DNA of 64,000 bases, from the NCBI GenBank assembly GCA_022495005.1, contig JAGYXB010002044.1, forward strand, positions 868,001-932,000. Reading direction: 5' to 3'. Below, one piece after another: positions 11,798 through 22,726 of this stretch. The notes beneath the pieces are model-generated. The model saw only the letters and a list, made by a program, of their open reading frames with translations. It was not told where the DNA came from and made no database searches. The stretch's first letter is position 1. Each line of letters opens with the position of its first letter. Position numbers and translations under genes: made by a program. This DNA is from Rhyacophila brunnea (taxonomy: Eukaryota; Arthropoda; Insecta; Trichoptera; Rhyacophilidae).

Positions 11798-12563
11798 TTG
11801 TCAACTTTTCAAAATAGTTAATTTTGCGATAAGTATTTCAAAAGCAAGTATTTGTACATAGTACATTTGGTATTTGTTAGTGAGAAGATTTAAAGTAGGT
11901 AAGTAGTAGGTACCTACATTTCTTTTCAAAGATATTTTTTGTCTTGTATTCTCCATTGTCTTTGTTTTTAGTATTAAAGAATTTTCTTGAGTAATACGGA
12001 AATTATGTACTGTAGATGTAGAAAACAAGCACACAATACATTTTTTATATGAGTTAGAAAAAGCATTATTTATTGAGCATAGTAATATTTTGTAAGTATA
12101 AGAAACATAAAAAAACGAAAACACTGAATTTTTTATGTAAGTACCTACTACATTTAGCTTGGAATATTTCTGATAACCACAAAAATGTATGCACATATTA
12201 TATAAACAATTGATAATATCTTAAATTAATTTTGAAATCTTATATAAGTAATATATTATACTTACATATTAAAATAAGAATACATTGAAGTATTTGGGTA
12301 GCAATATTATTATGTGCTGTTTTTTTTTAATATTACAGTAATTGTGATGTAATCCAATCCATTGAGAAATACACTGCATCGCAATTTATGCAATTTTTAG
12401 AAGTGTATATAATATTATTGTATTTCTCTTCATGGGTGTCTTTATTAAAAGGACGGATGTACTTTGATTGTTCCTGCATTTTAGATCATTTGTGCTTCTT
12501 AATCCCACGGAATATCTTTACTCGTATAATCGTATTATGGACTTACTGTCATTTACCTCTGAT
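11798..12563. other. AT-rich spacer
   Basis: Holds a 131-codon minus-strand frame (11801-12196). It is rich in Lys, Asn, Ile, Tyr and Ser as expected from base composition, and I see no domain or gene context. The 8-bp target duplication of the next element ends at 12563. Confidence 0.4.
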
Positions 12564-13114
12564 TAGAGTTGCGTTTAGAGAATTTCCCGACGAGAATTCT
12601 CAAGAAATTTTCGAGATTCTCCATCCCGAATCTCGAGAATTGAAATTTTTAACATTTCGGGAAATTTCGAATCTTTTCAAATATTAATTGAAAAAACGAT
12701 TTTTCTGTATGAAAAAAGTGAACAGAAAATTCAAAACGTTCATGAACTGATCGAAACGACTGAAGGCCAACGTCGACTTCAAATGAGCGCAAATTGTTCA
12801 ACATCAGGGAATTTTGTGTCTCAAAAGCGATCGCGATTGTCAGACGCAGCCATTGACAGTCTTGAGTCTGTGTTTTTTGAAATTATATTTTAAAAAGTAA
12901 TGTTTTGAATTATTTTTGTTTTCTTACTTATATTTTGTTTGTTTTCTTACTTCAAAAAAAAAATTTTTTTTTTGGAATTTGTATGTTTTTACACTGATTT
13001 TAGGATTTTTACAGGTTTTTTTAAATTTCTCGATATCTCGAGATATCTCGAGAACTCTTTTCTGGAAATCCCGAATCTCGAGATTGAGATTTTCTCGAGA
13101 AATACCCAACTCTA
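12564..13114 (+). mobile_element. hAT-A element, copy 1 (complete, non-autonomous)
   Basis: Flanked by exact 8-bp direct repeats CCTCTGAT (12556-12563 and 13115-13122), the target duplication length of the hAT superfamily. The ends are TAGAGTTG and CAACTCTA. The subterminal zones are full of CTCGAGAAT/ATCTCGAGA words. Near 12800-12880 a plus-strand frame reads SGNFVSQKRSRLSDAAIDSL, a match to the hAT transposase C-terminal dimerisation region (general pattern AGNxVxxKRxRLxxxxxxxLxFL). The rest of the transposase is missing and frames are broken. Two more copies lie at 34922-35565 and 49949-50444. Confidence 0.88.
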
Positions 13115-13122
13115 CCTCTGAT

Positions 13123-13959
13123 GCGAATCAAACTGACAATATTGTTTCCCATTCCGTAATAAATAGATAGGTTTATTACAATTTGTTCAATTGTCAAAAT
13201 TTACTATTATAACAACTTTCAAGCCCTAGTCTGAATAATTGAGGTTCTACTGTATGTCATGTTCATATGTAATTTAACCATAATTTGTATTAGACACACA
13301 CATAGTAGGTACAACCGTGTTATCTTTTAAGTAGTCTTGCAAGGTTAATCCCATTTGTAACTTCAAATTTAACCCATTGGTCGCGTTATATTTTAAACAA
13401 TAACTAAATTACTTTACTAGTCAAAGAGTCATCGCACGTCATGCTCCCGGGATCATTTTCATTGGCCTATCATCCCGCCGCGGGCAATTTCACATTGATT
13501 CACGACAGGGCAATGTTGTTTTTTTCTCATCTACGAGTTATGTTATGGCCATATTACACCAGAAGATGTAATTTCAGTTTTTGAACGACGATTGATTACA
13601 AAGGAAACAAACACTCATCTTCAACTTGCTCATCATTAACTAGCCTTGGTTGAATACATTGAAAATCTGGAACTGATGCTCAACTAACTATATGTAACCA
13701 CCGCACTGGAGTCATATTCTTCCAGTGCATCATCAACTATAGCTTTATCGATCTTAAGTGATTTGACGCTGATGTTTTGCTCACCTTTCCTATCTCTTCC
13801 ACAAAGTGCAGTCTTTGGATCTTTATAAATTTATATACAGTTAGTTACTTGACACTTAATTTTCACAGAATGAACGAAGTTCTTCCTAGACAAGCTACAC
13901 TCAATATCATCAGTTTCTGACAATTAATGAAATACAGGGCCCATGTCTTAGTTTCGAGT
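13123..13959. other. Spacer, nothing recognised
   Basis: No paired repeats or credible coding frames seen. Confidence 0.4.
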
Positions 13960-14150
13960 GACAGCGACAGTAATTTTTGAAGTTATACTTCTTTAGGCGC
14001 GTTTGGAAAATCAGATCAGAGTGTATTTTCGGCGTGTGACATGTAACACATAATTTATTTAAACAAAAAAAAATAAACGCATTCGATTGGATTCGAACCA
14101 CCGATTATTCGGTTATCAGCCGAACGCACTACCATTACGCCACAGTATGA
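13960..14150 (-). mobile_element. tRNA-like SINE head or tRNA pseudogene (SINE-C)
   Basis: On the minus strand 14080-14145 reads like a decayed tRNA. It has a D-arm TGGCGTAATGGTAG, an anticodon arm TTCGG-CTGATAA-CCGAA (loop compatible with GAT, Ile) and a T-loop GGTTCGAATCC. The acceptor stem does not pair, so it is not a functional tRNA. A run of T follows within 15 bases. The downstream body carries GCGCCTAAAGAAGTATAACTT, a motif repeated at 14466 and 17651, so it is more likely a SINE than a stand-alone pseudogene. Confidence 0.55.
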
Positions 14151-14465
14151 TACTCCAATCGTGACGATTATACAGTATAATATTATAGTTTAGAATTGTT
14201 CCATTGCCTAGGTAGAGAATTTATTATTGTCGGCCATTCTCAATTCCTTAGGTACGTAAACAAACTATAAAACGTCATAGTGGCAGTTGTTACTTTAAAA
14301 ATAAAAACAACGATAAATAATTATAGTATTTAGTAATATAAGTTAAAGTATATAGAAATAAACCAACGGCTTTCCAATAAGCGGTCCTTTTTCTTGAGTG
14401 TGTAATTTAACAAAATAATTAAGAGCTAGTCGAAAAATCTAGGATCACAAGTTTTGTTTTTGTTT
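14151..14465. other. Spacer, nothing recognised
   Basis: AT-rich, without features I can support. Confidence 0.4.
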
Positions 14466-14504
14466 TGTTACGCCAAAGAAGTATAACTTCTAACGCGCGT
14501 ACAT
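14466..14504 (+). repeat. Inverted repeat partner of 17651-17690
   Basis: TGTTACGCCAAAGAAGTATA continuing ACTTCTAACGCGCGTACAT. The reverse complement occurs almost unchanged at 17651-17690. The core GAAGTATAACTTC is itself a palindrome. The two copies either bound a ~3.2-kb composite element or are two dispersed copies in opposite orientation. Confidence 0.6.
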
Positions 14505-14687
14505 AAACATAAGTACACACATCGATTTTTTTTAAGGCCATACCGTTTCTTTTTTGCGAATAGTCGGCTTACTGTAGAGGTTTCTTTACGAATTTTGACA
14601 CGCAGACTACTCCATTTGATGGTAACTGAAATGAAAAAAAAAATTCCGGCTGACAAAAATGTTATTATTGAAAATCAAAAATTAGTT

Positions 14688-15070
14688 TTAAGGTGACGCA
14701 TCAGTGAAACGCCAAATAATGTTCAACTGTACGCGCGACGAAAATTTGTACTTGCTTCGCATTCATTGAGAGAACGTGGAGTCGGACGCACGTCACTTTG
14801 CTGCGTGATGGCGACGGGCCAATTAATTCTAAAATCGTGTAAAGATGACTAAAAACTTTACCCATTTACTTTTAAAAGCAAACATGTCAATGAATATATT
14901 ATTATTGATACTAATAGAATAATAAACAGAACATAAAATGGACGTATGTTGGATTTATATGAGAAATAATATTTCGTTTGACAGGCGTCATTTTCACCCG
15001 CGACCCGAAATCCGCACATCGCCTAGCAACGATCTTTTTAGACCGTGCTTCAACTAATGCATGGCCTTAA
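14688..15070 (+). mobile_element. TTAA-flanked MITE (TTAA-M), copy 3
   Basis: TTAA at 14688-14691 and 15067-15070, with the left end GGTGACGCATCAGTGAAACG. The frame that is open in copies 1 and 2 is shifted here, so the family is non-coding. Confidence 0.82.
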
Positions 15071-15970
15071 GGAATCGTTGAGCGTGGTTTATTTTCTGTG
15101 GAAATACTGGAAATGCAATAACACCAAGAGCTGATGTTCTTTTGAGCAACAGTTTTGTAAGTTTAGTTGAATTCACACATTGACATAGGTATTCAATATT
15201 TCTGAAGGACCGCGCATGTACAGGACCTACAAGCTTATCTAAAGAATGGATGGGGGAGCCACTGTCGAAAACTACCCAATCAAGACTCGCAACTGGACAG
15301 AATCTGACATTCGGATGACGTTTTTAAAATGGCGTCCGTATGGTAGTTCGTAGCTCCATTTCTGACCGTTCTTTAGATAATTTTAGATATAGATATGGTA
15401 TAAGATAGATATAAGTATAGATAAGATAAGAACCTCTGTGTGAGTAGGACGTAAAGCGTGTGCAATGTTTCGATATCCAAAATACTGACGTCTGTCGTAT
15501 TTAGATATAGTTTATCTGAATTGGATCATATGGTGTAATATTATTTTAGAAGTCTGACTATATAATAATAATTGTGAGTTTATGTAGTGTACCTAGCTAG
15601 ACACTATTTGGCTGCACGCAGTATCTATACTGCGTTACTGACGCCCGTTCCGCAAGCCGGGACTGTAGGTAGACTGTAGAACAGCGCACAGATCCGTTCC
15701 TGGAATAAAAATAATGACTAAAAATGATCCTGAAGATCGATTCGCTATAATTAAAAAGGATATAAGAAGGCGGAAAGGGAAAGAAGAGGATAAAATACAA
15801 TCATTTTTATTTTACGTACTTACATACTTACTTTCATTCGCGACATAATAATTTGACGAGTTCATTTATCTACGCAAAAAAATATTTTACACAAAATTCA
15901 CTACTCAGTTTTGTTTATGATCCGAACACACAATAGGCAAATTAAAAGGAACATCGTCGACCTGCTCCGC
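15071..15970. other. Spacer with a small inverted repeat and GATA-rich stretch
   Basis: CTTATCTAAAGAATGG (15234-15249) is inverted at 15366-15381 (CCGTTCTTTAGATAA), giving a possible ~148-bp foldback. A GATA/TATA-rich simple stretch follows at 15380-15432. Nothing else is recognised. Confidence 0.45.
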
Positions 15971-16283
15971 CTAAGGCTAATACCTCAGTTGAGGCAAATA
16001 TAATTTGTTATATAAATCCAACATGCGCCCAATTAATGTTCTGTTTATTGTTCTATTAGTAACAATAATAATGTATTCATTGACATGTTTTCTTTTTCAA
16101 GTAAATGGGTAACGTTTTTAGTAATCTTTACACGATTTAAGAATTAATACCCCCGTCACACCATCACGAAACAAATTGACGTATTCACACCTCGACGTTC
16201 ACTCTCCGAATGCCAGCGAGTCTAAAATTTCGTCGCGCCTATAGTTGAAAATTATTTGCCGTTTCACTGATGTATCGTCTTAA
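15971..16283 (-). mobile_element. TTAA-flanked MITE (TTAA-M), copy 4 (internally deleted)
   Basis: Minus-strand copy. TTAA at 16280-16283; the other end is degenerate (CTAA, 15971-15974), followed by GGCTAATACCTCAGTTGAGG. About 70 bp present in the other copies, around the GATCTTTTTAGACC block, is missing. Confidence 0.75.
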
Positions 16284-16360
16284 GAGCGAGAGTGGTAATT
16301 TATGATTTATTTGTTTACGTTTAATTAGAGCCGTAATGGCGGAGGAGTAATTCATAATAT

Positions 16361-16460
16361 GTAGTTTTTCAATGTGTGTCTGGACTCAGAATTTGGACCT
16401 AATAGGTTGAGCAAGTGGCTAATAAGTTAATATGATTTTCTTAGGATCAAACATGGTAAA
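16361..16460 (+). mobile_element. SINE-A fragment
   Basis: Body and tail only: TTTTTCAATGTGTGTCTGGA, GGACCTAATAGGTTGAGCAA and TTAGGATCAAACATGGT. No tRNA-like head. Confidence 0.65.
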
Positions 16461-16519
16461 TGGTATTTTCGAAGGTGCGCAACCCTAGCGTATTTTTCTT
16501 ACTATACTAATTGCCTGAT

Positions 16520-16850
16520 TGCGGCCCTGTTTCCGCGTGTAATAAAAGCAACTAGCCGCAAAGATTGCCCGGTGCGCCCTTTGTGTTCCGTAATGATAGG
16601 GCCCCAGGGGAGGCGCAAGTCGGCCGAGGAAGAAGAGGAGTGGGGTGAGGATGGCGAGAAACCGCTTTTCGATTAAGATTTACGGCCGCGGCTAATTTCG
16701 TCCGGAGAACAAAACAATGTCCGGCCGGAGCATTTTTTCTTTTAGATTGGGAGTCAAGTGGCGTTACGGGCGCGCTTTCTTCAACCATGAAATGACTAAC
16801 GTTGAAAAATAGTCTTCCTAACGACCCACCGCACAAAACCTACCAGCCCT
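16520..16850. other. GC-rich island in AT-rich context
   Basis: Contrasts sharply with its surroundings: runs such as GGGCCCCAGGGGAGGCG, TACGGCCGCGGCTAATTTCG and CCGGCCGGAGCATTTTTTC. The only frame is 94 codons on the minus strand (16552-16836), with no domain I recognise. It could be a regulatory element, an old CpG-rich insertion or a fragment of an exon. The sequence alone does not decide. Confidence 0.4.
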
Positions 16851-17057
16851 AATGATATTAGATCCCTACCCACCACTCCTAGCTAAAACGTGATTCACTA
16901 TGATTGACTAGAGCTAGACAATACAAATTTATACTGAACTATTCTTCTGACGAATAATTCACAAGATTTCAGAATATCACATTCATTCTTAAACCTACAT
17001 TATTTGAAAACACTAATACTAATAATATTGTTTTGATATTCACTCATTTTTTATATA

Positions 17058-17613
17058 TGAGGCGTCTAATTTCAAAAAGCGATAAGTCCACATTTGGTCA
17101 AAATCAAGACGCACGTATTTCTAGTATAATTTTACACAATATGTATTGATCTATAAATTCGAAAGCGCGACATAACCATATGAAAAAAAATATTTCGAGT
17201 CTCGATTTCTTACAAAAAGCGCCAAGTCCGTGTTTCATATTATTTAAAGCTTGGTTGATTTTGCGCGTGTTTAAATCAACCAATAAGGAAACGTTCAATA
17301 TTGAAAAGGGCGTCTCCTATGCTGTAGCATCTGGTAAACTCATGACAGTGCCACGGAAATATGTGCCTTATGCAGGATAAATTAAAAAGTGAGGTTCAAG
17401 TAGCGCTACGTCAAATTTAATTTTGCCTATAATTATTACATTCAGGAGTTTATCGGCTGAAACAAATTGCCATTTGGTTCTAATTATGCCATGGAATACA
17501 ACGGGAAAACTAATCTCATGTTAAAACAAATAATTGAAGCTTGAAACATAAAAACGTTGTTTCCCTCAAATATCGAATTGTGGACTTGTCGCTTTTTGTA
17601 ATTAGACGCCTCA
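17058..17613. mobile_element. TIR element (~556 bp)
   Basis: The left end TGAGGCGTCTAATTTCAAAA continues AGCGATAAGTCCACA. The right end in reverse complement is TGAGGCGTCTAATTACAAAA then AGCGACAAGTCCACA. A further internal copy, ACAAAAAGCGCCAAGTCC, lies near 17211. No clear target duplication. The frames inside (64 and 66 codons) are mutual shadows. Confidence 0.75.
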
Positions 17614-17650
17614 CTTACAAGATTAAAAAAAAAAAAACGGCGCGTGTATT

Positions 17651-17690
17651 ATGTACGCGCGTTAGAAGTTATACTTCTTTGGCGTAACAA
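17651..17690 (-). repeat. Inverted repeat partner of 14466-14504
   Basis: ATGTACGCGCGTTAGAAGTT continuing ATACTTCTTTGGCGTAACAA, the reverse complement of 14466-14504. It is preceded by a poly-A run (17625-17638). Confidence 0.6.
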
Positions 17691-17776
17691 ATCAAAAATA
17701 ACAAAATTGTAATTGAAACAGGCACGTTAATTATTTGACCTGATTAATTACCGACAGTACCGTATTGACTATTGAC

Positions 17777-17832
17777 CTTAGACTATAGATACATATAGAC
17801 GCCACCCGTTGCATTGCTAAATGAAGCCGCAT
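17777..17832 (-). mobile_element. P-A derived mini-insertion (56 bp)
   Basis: Only the terminal 56 bp of the P-A element (compare 43918-43973): CTTAGACTATAGATACATAT, then GACGCCACCCGTTGCATTGC. The last ten bases are GAAGCCGCAT. It is flanked by exact 8-bp direct repeats CTATTGAC (17769-17776 and 17833-17840), which extend to 9 if one more C is counted. The second element terminus is absent. The exact repeats suggest insertion and not random truncation. Confidence 0.7.
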
Positions 17833-17840
17833 CTATTGAC

Positions 17841-19479
17841 CGTTCACATGTCTCGGTCTTCTGATCTGCATGAAAGCAATACCGGTACGTGGTGATATAA
17901 GTCTTTCCGAAATTAAATCCAATGCTGGGAGATCATGAGGTATTTCCGGAAACCATTGTACATTGACATTAATGGTAAGTATATTATTTTTATTTAAAGC
18001 TTGAACGCATGTGGTGCATAGTTTAATATTTGCTTTAGATATATTAAATCTTGGTTAAGATTTCTTCATGTTCAGAAGATAGAAGTTCTTAATCGTCTTT
18101 GAACCACAACCTATCACATACGGAACACGCTTGTCCAAATGTATTATTGGAGATTTTTTTTTTAAATTAATTCAAAAATTCATAGGCAACTATCGGTTTA
18201 GCAGAATAACTTGGATGCCGTCAGTAATTTAATGTATTTTCTCTGCCGGTTTATGAAACATTTTTATTCAGTTTTTTTGGCCAGTAGGTATTTATAGATC
18301 TAACTAAGAATTGCCATATCACAAAGAATGCGTCTGAACGTTATTAACTTATTTACAAATTAATTGTTAACATATTTCTCTCTTATGTAATATTAAAACT
18401 TAACTTAAATAAATTATTAAATTTCCACTATCCTAATTTTATTTTCACCATCAAATACTTATCAAATAGCAAATCTCACACCATGTCACATTTGCTTCCA
18501 TGAACAGTACCTAGTACCAGGCGGCTAGTAAGTGTTAATTATTTAATTAAAAATATTTAAATAAACCTGTAGCTACGATCGTATAATTAAAATCCACGAC
18601 TTAAAAGCGAAGGCGTTGGGTTCACATCTGGCTCGACTAAAACACAGTTGTATAAGTCTTTACTTCCGCTAGAAGTATAAAACCGCACGACAGCTGCCGA
18701 CTACTGACTACTGGAATTCATTAATTTATTATTTCGTTATTCTAGACATGACTGTTTTTTCACTTTAAATGTCTAATTGACACAATGCACGATGATGACA
18801 TTAATGACACAGTTACTTATGAATGGCCTGCAATTATAATGCATAGTTCATATTAAAAAGTTAAGTACATTAGAGCAGGGGCCTTCAATATCTTACACTT
18901 ATCACTTAATTCAGCGTCGCCAACTTAGCGTTTTTCTTGCCATAGGTACGAGTATTTAATAGCTTGCAAAATTTCCATCTGACGTATGGCATTATATCTA
19001 GCGTTTTTCAACACCGCAAACAGCTTAAAACTTCACATAATAAAGCTGGAATATTATATCATAGAATACTAATTGTGTAATACCTAATTGGGTGATGTGC
19101 TAATATTTGATATTGGGGAACACCACAGAACAGATGAATAGGATATAAATGCAAAAGCCAGTCACCATGGACCAAAGCTTTAAAGTCAGATTCGGCTTAT
19201 TACTTAATGATGGTCTGGCTATAAAACGCAATAACGCCTTAAATACAGGCGCGCACACAGAAAAAATAGATGGGATCTTTTTTGAAAAAAAATATCCATA
19301 TTACAGAACCGGACCCACCACACCCACCCACCACACCCACCCCCACACCCTTTGTGTATCGATTAGATTATAATGCTTTAAATTATAATGGATTTAAGTT
19401 TTGTAATATTCCATTTGAGTCATTTTGCGACCCGGGTTTCGCCTTTCGGCATCTTCAGTCACTTAATACTTAATATTAT
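17841..19479. other. Long spacer with a C-rich low-complexity tract
   Basis: 19309-19350 is a CACCC/CCACA-rich tract. No coding frame is credible; the 74-codon and 67-codon frames there overlap the tract. Confidence 0.45.
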
Positions 19480-19932
19480 GTAGCAACATACCACTCAGCA
19501 TTACACGGCTGACACACTTTAATATTTTGTTGTCAAAACAAAACAATGGAGCGGAAAGGATAGTCAGTATTTCTTCAATCATAACTAGATCGGTAAGGGA
19601 TATTATGATTTGTTTAATTGGGATAATGTCTCTAGTAATGTATGAACTGCATTTTGTATAGGTAAATAGCAAGGAGAATCCATAAATCCTCACTCCACTC
19701 GAGTCCATCACTCGCTGCTCTACTTACATCGAGTCCGGTCACTCGACACAGTCAACGGTCATTCAGTTCAATATTTCGGTTATATATATATTATAGTTCA
19801 ATAATATAGTCAATCTCATCAGTACATCCCTACACACGATTTTAACATTAGTCTGTCATCTTTATCATTGTATTTATTCATTGTTATAACGACAAATAAA
19901 CTCTTTCCTCACGACATCTAAGCAACAATGAC
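19480..19932 (+). mobile_element. Possible solo LTR (weak)
   Basis: Starts TGTAGCAACA and ends AAGCAACA, with a TATA-rich stretch near 19780 and an AATAAA at 19906 followed by a pyrimidine-rich end. No flanking 4-6-bp duplication is visible and there is no gag or pol frame, so this is only a shape resemblance. Confidence 0.22.
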
Positions 19933-20350
19933 TTTATCTCCTTTTCCACATCATCATACCTACCCCAAAATTATAATACAATTAATTCTAATAGGTACAT
20001 TACACCTTTCGGATGTTGTCGCTAAATGCAACGAATAAAACTACAGTAATTACCACTCCATTTATATTCATATTGACTTATTGTGTGTAAGATGTCTATA
20101 ATATAATGTATAATATTATTTTCTAGTACAAAAAGTTGCCGTTTTATAAAAGGTAGGTAACATGGCTAGACGTGCCTGATGGGCATGCAACTGAAACGAT
20201 TTCCTGCACTAAATCTCACTTGATCCTTTATAAGCCGGAAACCTTTTTAAGAGGATTGTCCCTATTACATACACACTTAGCTCTTCCTTCATACTTGTCT
20301 TTATAGTAATTCAGTGTAATTTTAATTATCTACTTAATTATATTTAGATA
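19933..20350. other. Spacer, nothing recognised
   Basis: Ends with the TA target dinucleotide of the mariner (20349-20350). Confidence 0.45.
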
Positions 20351-21647
20351 CGAGGGTGGGTCAATAAGTCCTTAGAAAAGCCGACAGGTGGCGCGACTAG
20401 TACTGTAAGCGGTTTGTTTTCATGCAGCGGCACTACCGATTCAGTATGCTGCGAAGTTTCAATCAGATTGGTCGGGTTGTTGTGTGTTTCTCGTACATTT
20501 AAAAAATTTGCTTGTGGAAAATGGAAAAATGGAAAATGGAGAAAATTGAGTTTAGAGCTGTTATTAAACATTTTAATATAAAAGGGTTAACAGCAAAGGA
20601 AATAAAAAATGAGTTGGATTTAGTTCACGGCATATCTGCTCCTTCACTTGCAACTATTTATAACTGGTTAAATGAATTTAAACGTGGTCGTACATCAACA
20701 AAGGATGAACCACGCTCAGGACGTCCTGTAGAGGTGACTACACCAGAAATGATCAATAAAATCCACGATATGGTGTTAAGTGACCGAAGATTAAAGTTGA
20801 GTGAGATAATTGAGGTTACAGGGATCTCAAAAGGTAGCGTCATTTCTATTTTACATGACAAATTGGGCATGAAAAAATTTCTGCAAGATGGGTGCCGCGT
20901 TTGCTCACAGTCGACAATAAACGCAATATGGTGGTGGCCTCTAAAGCCCTGTTGTCGCTCATGCAACGCAATCCGGATGAATTTTTTCGTCGCTTTGTGA
21001 CTGTGGATGAAACATGGATACACCACTATACTCCCGAGACAAAAGAACAGCCAAAGCAGTGGATTGCGAAGGCAAACCATGTCCAAAGAAGGCGAAAACC
21101 GTAAAATCAGCTGGTAAGGTTATGGCTACTGTATTTTAGGATGCACGTGAAATTATTTTCGTTGACTATTTGGAAAAAGGAAAAACAATAACAGGGGATT
21201 ATTATGCATCTTTATTGGACCAACTAAAAAACAAAATTGAAGAAAAACGGCCTCATTTAAACAGGAAAAAAATCCTCTTTCATCAGGACAATGCCCGTGT
21301 TCACACATGTTTACGATCAATGGCTAAAATTGAAGAATTGAAGTTCGAATTGGTCGACCACCCACCGTATTCGCCAGATTTAGCCCCCAGTGACTTTTTC
21401 CTTTCCCAAACTTAAAAAAATGGCTAAGTGGACAACGTTTTTTTTCAAATGAAGAAGTCATCGATCGGACAAATGCTTATTTTGAGGACCTTCCGAAAAC
21501 TTATTTTTCTGACGGTTTAAAAAAAATTGAGAAACGTCTAACCAAGTGTATTGAGCTCCAAGGAGATTATGTTGAGAAATAAAAAAAAAATACAAAAATA
21601 AAAACTGTTTTAATGCTTTTTTCTAAGGAATTATTGACCCACCCTCG
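20351..21647 (+). mobile_element. mariner (Tc1/mariner) element, defective
   Basis: 1297 bp with 29-bp terminal inverted repeats differing at one position (CGAGGGTGGGTCAATAA, then G or T, then TCCTTAGAAAA). It is flanked by TA on both sides (20349-20350, 21648-21649), the obligatory target of this superfamily. Length and layout are those of a full mariner with one transposase gene. It inserted just upstream of a LINE tail. Confidence 0.95.
20521..21582 (+). pseudogene. mariner transposase, frameshifted (DD34D type)
   Basis: Encodes the DNA-binding and cut-and-paste recombinase of a mariner, now broken. In-frame ATGs lie at 20521 and 20533; the family start best fits MEKIEFR at 20533. The N-terminal ~115 residues form the paired helix-turn-helix part (EFKRGRTSTKDEPRSGRPVEV, then a GISKGSV recognition helix). 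Catalytic residues are visible: first Asp in TVDETW (near 21006), second in HQDNARVH (near 21290), third in PDLAPSDFF, 34 residues later. At least three frameshifts (near 20885, 21070 and 21408) and a TAG at 21137-21139 break the gene, so no active protein is possible. The frame closes at 21582 with VEK-stop. Confidence 0.93.
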
Positions 21648-21650
21648 TAT

Positions 21651-22298
21651 GATGTAGTTAGGTTCCAGGTTAGAGCTGGTGTCCAGGTTCAAATAGTTGG
21701 GTGCCACGGTTGCGATGATGGTGGTATTTCTAGTGAGCTTGGAATCCGCATGGGTGTGGCGATTTCTGCGTTCAACCAACTTGGAGTCGCATGGAGGTCA
21801 AGGCTGTATTCTGTGAGGACTACATGTCGTTTGTTTAGCGCGTGCGTGCTACCTGTGGTCCTGTATGGCTGTACGACATGGCATCATACAAAGCTTCAAG
21901 AGTCTCGGCTTTTGAGCTTTGAGAATCGATATCTCCGCCGAATCTTAGGGGTACATTGGTACGACCGCGTTACAAACACCCGAGTTCGTGAACAGACACA
22001 ACAGCCTTCGGTGATTGAAGTTATCACGAAGAGACGCTTTACGTGGCTGGGACACGTATTCCGGATGTCGCCAAAGAGTGCGGCACTTCGTACCCTTGTG
22101 GCACAGCCTCAAGGGTTCCATCACCGTGGCGGGCCCTCCCTCACCCTGCAGCGGTGCTACAAGAGCGACCTACGTGCTGCAGGTCTCACATGGCGGGAGG
22201 CGCAAGAGTTGGCGATGGACCGAGGGAAGTGGCGCCAACTTGTGCTTGCCCTATGCCCCAATGTTGGGACGTGACAGGGTGGATAAAGAAGAAGAAGT
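21651..22298 (+). pseudogene. LINE reverse transcriptase C-terminus, 5'-truncated
   Basis: An open frame (from about 21651 to TGA at 22272-22274) encodes the end of a non-LTR reverse transcriptase. From about 21720 it reads DGGISSELGIRMGVAISAFN, then LPVVLYGCTTW, RYLRRILGVHWYDRVTN, RRFTWLGHVFRM and finally LTWREAQELAMDRGKWR before ending at VGT. This is the region after the polymerase palm in RTE/CR1/L2-like LINEs. The catalytic YXDD part is missing, as expected for 5' truncation. The 3' end carries GGGTGGATAAAGAAGAAGAAG, a LINE-type short A/G tail. Sister tails lie at 34640-34850, 44710-45010 and 56890-57269. Confidence 0.88.
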
Positions 22299-22726
22299 TA
22301 GGTTCACCAGGCACACACGCACGGATGGTGGTGCTGTTGTCGGTTCCGGACCACCCCCAGAAGCGAACAAAAAAAAATCATAAATTATTTAAGACTGTGT
22401 AGGTAGGCCATAGAGAAACTTCTTTTGAAAACTCCTTTTATATAGGTATATTATGCACTTAGCCGCAACCATATTATTGGACTGAAAGAAAGCTGTATGA
22501 GAGGTTTATTATGCATTGAAATTTATGCTAGTGGGATTACATACAATATGACTATGTACATGCGGGTATAGCTAACGTAACTCCACAACGCAGAGAACTG
22601 ATAAGTTCAACTTAATAATAATTATTTGGCGTAGGTACATACAGTCTTAGCATATACCTACGTACAAGACGCCATCTTATATATTTAATATTTTACATTC
22701 AAATCAGAACTCAACAATAAGTTTGA
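22299..22726. other. Spacer, nothing recognised
   Basis: No structure seen. Confidence 0.4.

Noticed and set aside
11801..12196. 131-codon minus frame, the longest without a transposon match
   Set aside because: Composition is what AT-rich random frames give, with no domain, splice context or homologous copy. Not supported as a gene.
12916..13170. Three overlapping frames near 12916-13170 as small genes
   Set aside because: They are different phases and strands of the right terminus of the hAT-A element.
14085..14145. tRNA-Ile (GAT) gene on the minus strand
   Set aside because: The anticodon and T arms are recognisable but the acceptor stem does not pair and the downstream body is repeated elsewhere, so it is a SINE head or pseudogene.
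22015..22402. 122- and 119-codon plus frames
   Set aside because: Out-of-phase shadows of the LINE reverse transcriptase frame at 21651-22274.
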